Assembly (NCBI GenBank): GCA_003228965.1
Contig: QIGP01000246.1
Span: 1-8,319 of the forward strand
DNA: 8,319 bases
Source of the DNA: Gammaproteobacteria bacterium
Lineage (GTDB): Bacteria > Pseudomonadota > Gammaproteobacteria > Steroidobacterales > SZUA-146
Direction of reading: 5' to 3'
Below, piece by piece: positions 7,290 through 8,319 of this stretch; the first letter of the stretch is position 1, and each line of letters opens with the position of its first letter. The notes under the pieces are model-generated. The model saw only the letters and a program-made list of their open reading frames with translations. It ran no database searches and was not told the DNA's origin. Position numbers and translations under genes: made by a program.

Positions 7290-7619
7290 GTGGCAGGTAA
7301 ATTCGAAGTCTACACAGACAAAGCGGGTGAGCATCGTTTCCGTTTGAAAGCGGGTAACGGCGAGAACATTTTGGCAAGCGAAGGCTACAAAGCCAAATCA
7401 AGCTGCATGAACGGCATTGAGTCGGTCAAGAAAAATTGCATGGACGACAAGTGTTTTGCAGTGGATACCACCAAAGCAGGTAAGCACAAGTTTAATCTTA
7501 AAGCTGCGAACCACCAGGTCATTGGCACTAGCCAGTCTTACGACAGCGAAGCTTCATGCCGCAGTGGCATGGAAAGTGTTCGTCGTAATGCACCTGACGC
7601 ACCGATTGTTGAAGTTTAA
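7290..7619 (+). CDS. yegP: YegP family protein (two DUF1508 repeats)
   Basis: A 109-residue soluble protein made of two tandem DUF1508 repeats, matching the length and layout of E. coli YegP. Repeat one (about 1-50) contains KFEVYTDKAGEHRFRLKAGN and repeat two (about 56-104) contains KHKFNLKAANHQVIGTSQ. Each ends in a helix of the type GIESVKKN or GMESVRRN. The molecular role of the family is not established. This copy has four cysteines (C39, C50, C55, C90), more than I recall for E. coli YegP. The GTG start at 7290 is supported by GAGGAGA just upstream and by the family N-terminus MAGxFEVY. It is a single-gene unit closed by an intrinsic terminator. Confidence 0.93.
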   Translation: MAGKFEVYTDKAGEHRFRLKAGNGENILASEGYKAKSSCMNGIESVKKNCMDDKCFAVDTTKAGKHKFNLKAANHQVIGTSQSYDSEASCRSGMESVRRNAPDAPIVEV

Positions 7620-7638
7620 GTAACGCTTCATACCAGGA

Positions 7639-7806
7639 TTAAGAACCATCAGCGCTCGAGTGTCGGTGGTTTTTTTGTGGGCGAAGAATTTGTGGAGGGC
7701 CGTCGAGCCAGTCGAGCGGACTGCGTACTGCAAGACCACCACGGTTAATGATGTGGGTGTATATCATTGTAGCCTGAACGCTCGCGTGGCCCAACTGTTC
7801 CTGAAG
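7639..7806 (-). pseudogene. C-terminal relic of an integron integrase gene (intI)
   Basis: Only the 3' end of a tyrosine recombinase gene survives. On the minus strand, 7806 to about 7702 encodes [20 protein letters not shown] followed by [12 protein letters not shown]. This matches the C-terminal box of integron integrases: (V)QE-LGH with the conserved His, then the nucleophile Tyr in TMIYTH (codon 7761-7759), then the NRG-GVRSPLD tail that sets IntI apart from XerC/XerD. About nine tenths of the gene, including the first catalytic Arg and the IntI-specific insert, is absent. Upstream the homology stops at 7806, where AGACATAG repeats begin. Translation would continue to a stop at 7639 through sequence shared with the yegP terminator. 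An open frame starts at ATG 7836 within the repeats, but it is most unlikely to make a working recombinase. Confidence 0.82.
7644..7676 (+). terminator. Intrinsic terminator after yegP
   Basis: AACCATC (7644-7650) pairs with GGTGGTT (7665-7671) including one G-T wobble, and the stem extends weakly inward around a loop containing CGCTCGAG. It is followed directly by an unbroken run of T to 7676. It stands 25 bases after the yegP stop codon. Confidence 0.8.
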
Positions 7807-7846
7807 AGACATAGGAAAGACATAGGGAAAAGACATAGAGACATAG
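7807..7846 (+). repeat. AGACATAG micro-repeat tract, four copies
   Basis: The 8-mer AGACATAG occurs at 7807-7814, 7818-7825, 7831-7838 and 7839-7846, separated by short A/G-rich spacers of 0-5 bases. The first copy starts at the base next to the last integrase-derived codon. The tract runs straight into AGGGACAGGCAC. Confidence 0.8.
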
Positions 7847-7966
7847 GGACAGGCACAGCAGAAATTTAGGGAAGGGAAATTTAGGGACAGGCACAGCAGA
7901 AATTAGAATCACGTGCTCCAAATCTGTGGTTTTTACCGAAATAACCACCGAAAATCTAATTTAATA
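7838..7966 (+). repeat. Long direct repeat, copy 1 (with nested inverted repeats)
   Basis: It begins GAGACATAGGGACAGGCAC and ends TCTAATTTAATA. Apart from a 15-base insertion (about 7871-7885), it is identical to 8206-8319, and the last 84 bases (7883-7966) match perfectly. Within it AAATTAGA (7900-7907) is inverted to TCTAATTT (7955-7962), and inside that GTGGTT (7926-7931) pairs with AACCAC (7943-7948). One strand could therefore fold into a stem within a stem. The 12-mer AGGGACAGGCAC occurs at 7845-7856 and 7883-7894. No coding sequence is seen. Confidence 0.85.
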
Positions 7967-8186
7967 GTTCCAGCCACGGAGAATTCCAGAGTGCCTGTCC
8001 CTTTGCTTTGCCTTTGCTCTATCAAATGAAACTCATACGAAAGTTAACGGGACAGCAGTGAGAAGCACTTGTAGATTTGAGGCCTACAGTTCGGCCGACA
8101 AATGTTAAGGCTAATTTTCCGTCCCCGCGGAGACGCCTGGAGTTTCTGTCAAGAGTCGAAGAGTCAATGTCTTCGCAATGTAGCTG
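7967..8186. other. Gene-free spacer between the two long repeats
   Basis: No supported gene. It contains GTGCCTGTCCCT (7991-8002), an inverted copy of the 12-mer found in the flanking repeats. It also has a hairpin-forming segment at 8075-8103 (ATTTG/CAAAT and GGCC/GGCC around an 8-base loop) and a GC-rich dyad around CCGCGG near 8125-8140. A 11-codon frame at 8026 lacks a ribosome site and is not called. Confidence 0.5.
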
Positions 8187-8214
8187 AGACATAGGAGACA
8201 TAGAGGAGACATAG
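8187..8214 (+). repeat. AGACATAG micro-repeat tract, three copies
   Basis: AGACATAG stands at 8187-8194, 8196-8203 and 8207-8214, again leading directly into AGGGACAGGCAC. The arrangement parallels the tract at 7807-7846 but has different copy number and spacers. Confidence 0.8.
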
Positions 8215-8319
8215 GGACAGGCACAGCAGAAATTTAGGGACAGGCACAGCAGAAATTAGAATCACGTGCTCCAAATCTGTGGTTTTTACCGAAATAACCA
8301 CCGAAAATCTAATTTAATA
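8206..8319 (+). repeat. Long direct repeat, copy 2 (cut by window end)
   Basis: The same module as 7838-7966, shifted by 353 bases over its perfect 84-base part (8236-8319). It carries the nested inverted repeats AAATTAGA (8253-8260)/TCTAATTT (8308-8315) and GTGGTT (8279-8284)/AACCAC (8296-8301), and the 12-mer at 8213-8224 and 8236-8247. The match is still perfect at the last base of the window, so the repeat may extend beyond it. Confidence 0.85.

Noticed and set aside
7660..7869. Plus-strand 69-residue frame overlapping the integrase relic
   Set aside because: It is the antisense shadow of the integrase fragment and repeats; its product shows no recognisable motif.
8026..8061. Tiny reading frame MKLIRKLTGQQ
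   Set aside because: Eleven codons, no ribosome site, located within repeat-derived DNA.
8045..8114. Possible attC site (GTTAAC ... hairpin ... GTTAAGGC) near the integron integrase relic
   Set aside because: The core-like heptamers each deviate from RYYYAAC/GTTRRRY and the sequences just inside them are not complementary, so the required attC fold is not supported by inspection.
7807..8319. Repeats as a CRISPR array
   Set aside because: Only two long copies with a spacer of more than 200 bases, very short variable micro-repeats and no cas genes; this does not fit a CRISPR.

Overview
The window looks like chromosomal DNA of a gammaproteobacterium, probably aquatic or marine, with roughly balanced GC. 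This rests mainly on three recognisable proteins. TrmL is very close to the E. coli pattern, and YegP carries two DUF1508 repeats. The third is a relic of the C-terminus of an integron integrase. The species cannot be named from the sequence.

Layout, left to right. Positions 91-1401 (-) encode a membrane-bound diguanylate cyclase (GGEEF active site, RxxD inhibitory site). It is divergent from 1495-3003 (+), a secreted zinc peptidase-like protein resembling family M61. A convergent gene at 3050-4369 (-) encodes a membrane protein of about six segments with a TPR-like tail. It is divergent from 4455-4967 (+), a small multi-pass membrane protein, which is followed by an unknown protein of about 85 residues (5035-5292, +). 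Between that gene and the convergent pyrD lies a MITE/REP-like inverted repeat (about 5313-5421). Next come pyrD (5472-6476, -; class 1B-type dihydroorotate dehydrogenase), the divergent trmL (6639-7115, +) and yegP (7290-7619, +), which ends in a clear intrinsic terminator.

The last 640 bases differ in character and hold no intact gene. A 105-base piece of an integron integrase gene (-) keeps the tyrosine-containing C-terminus. It stops abruptly against a tract of AGACATAG micro-repeats. Then follow two perfect 84-base copies of a module with nested inverted repeats, 353 bases apart, the second running off the window end. The 12-mer AGGGACAGGCAC occurs four times directly and once inverted. 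This is the most unusual part of the window: a mobile-element graveyard, or the edge of a repeat family that probably continues past the right border.

The genes do not form one pathway. Apart from pyrD (pyrimidine synthesis), trmL (tRNA wobble-base methylation) and the c-di-GMP enzyme, they are single-gene units with their own promoters. I do not see a convincing multi-gene defence or biosynthetic system here.
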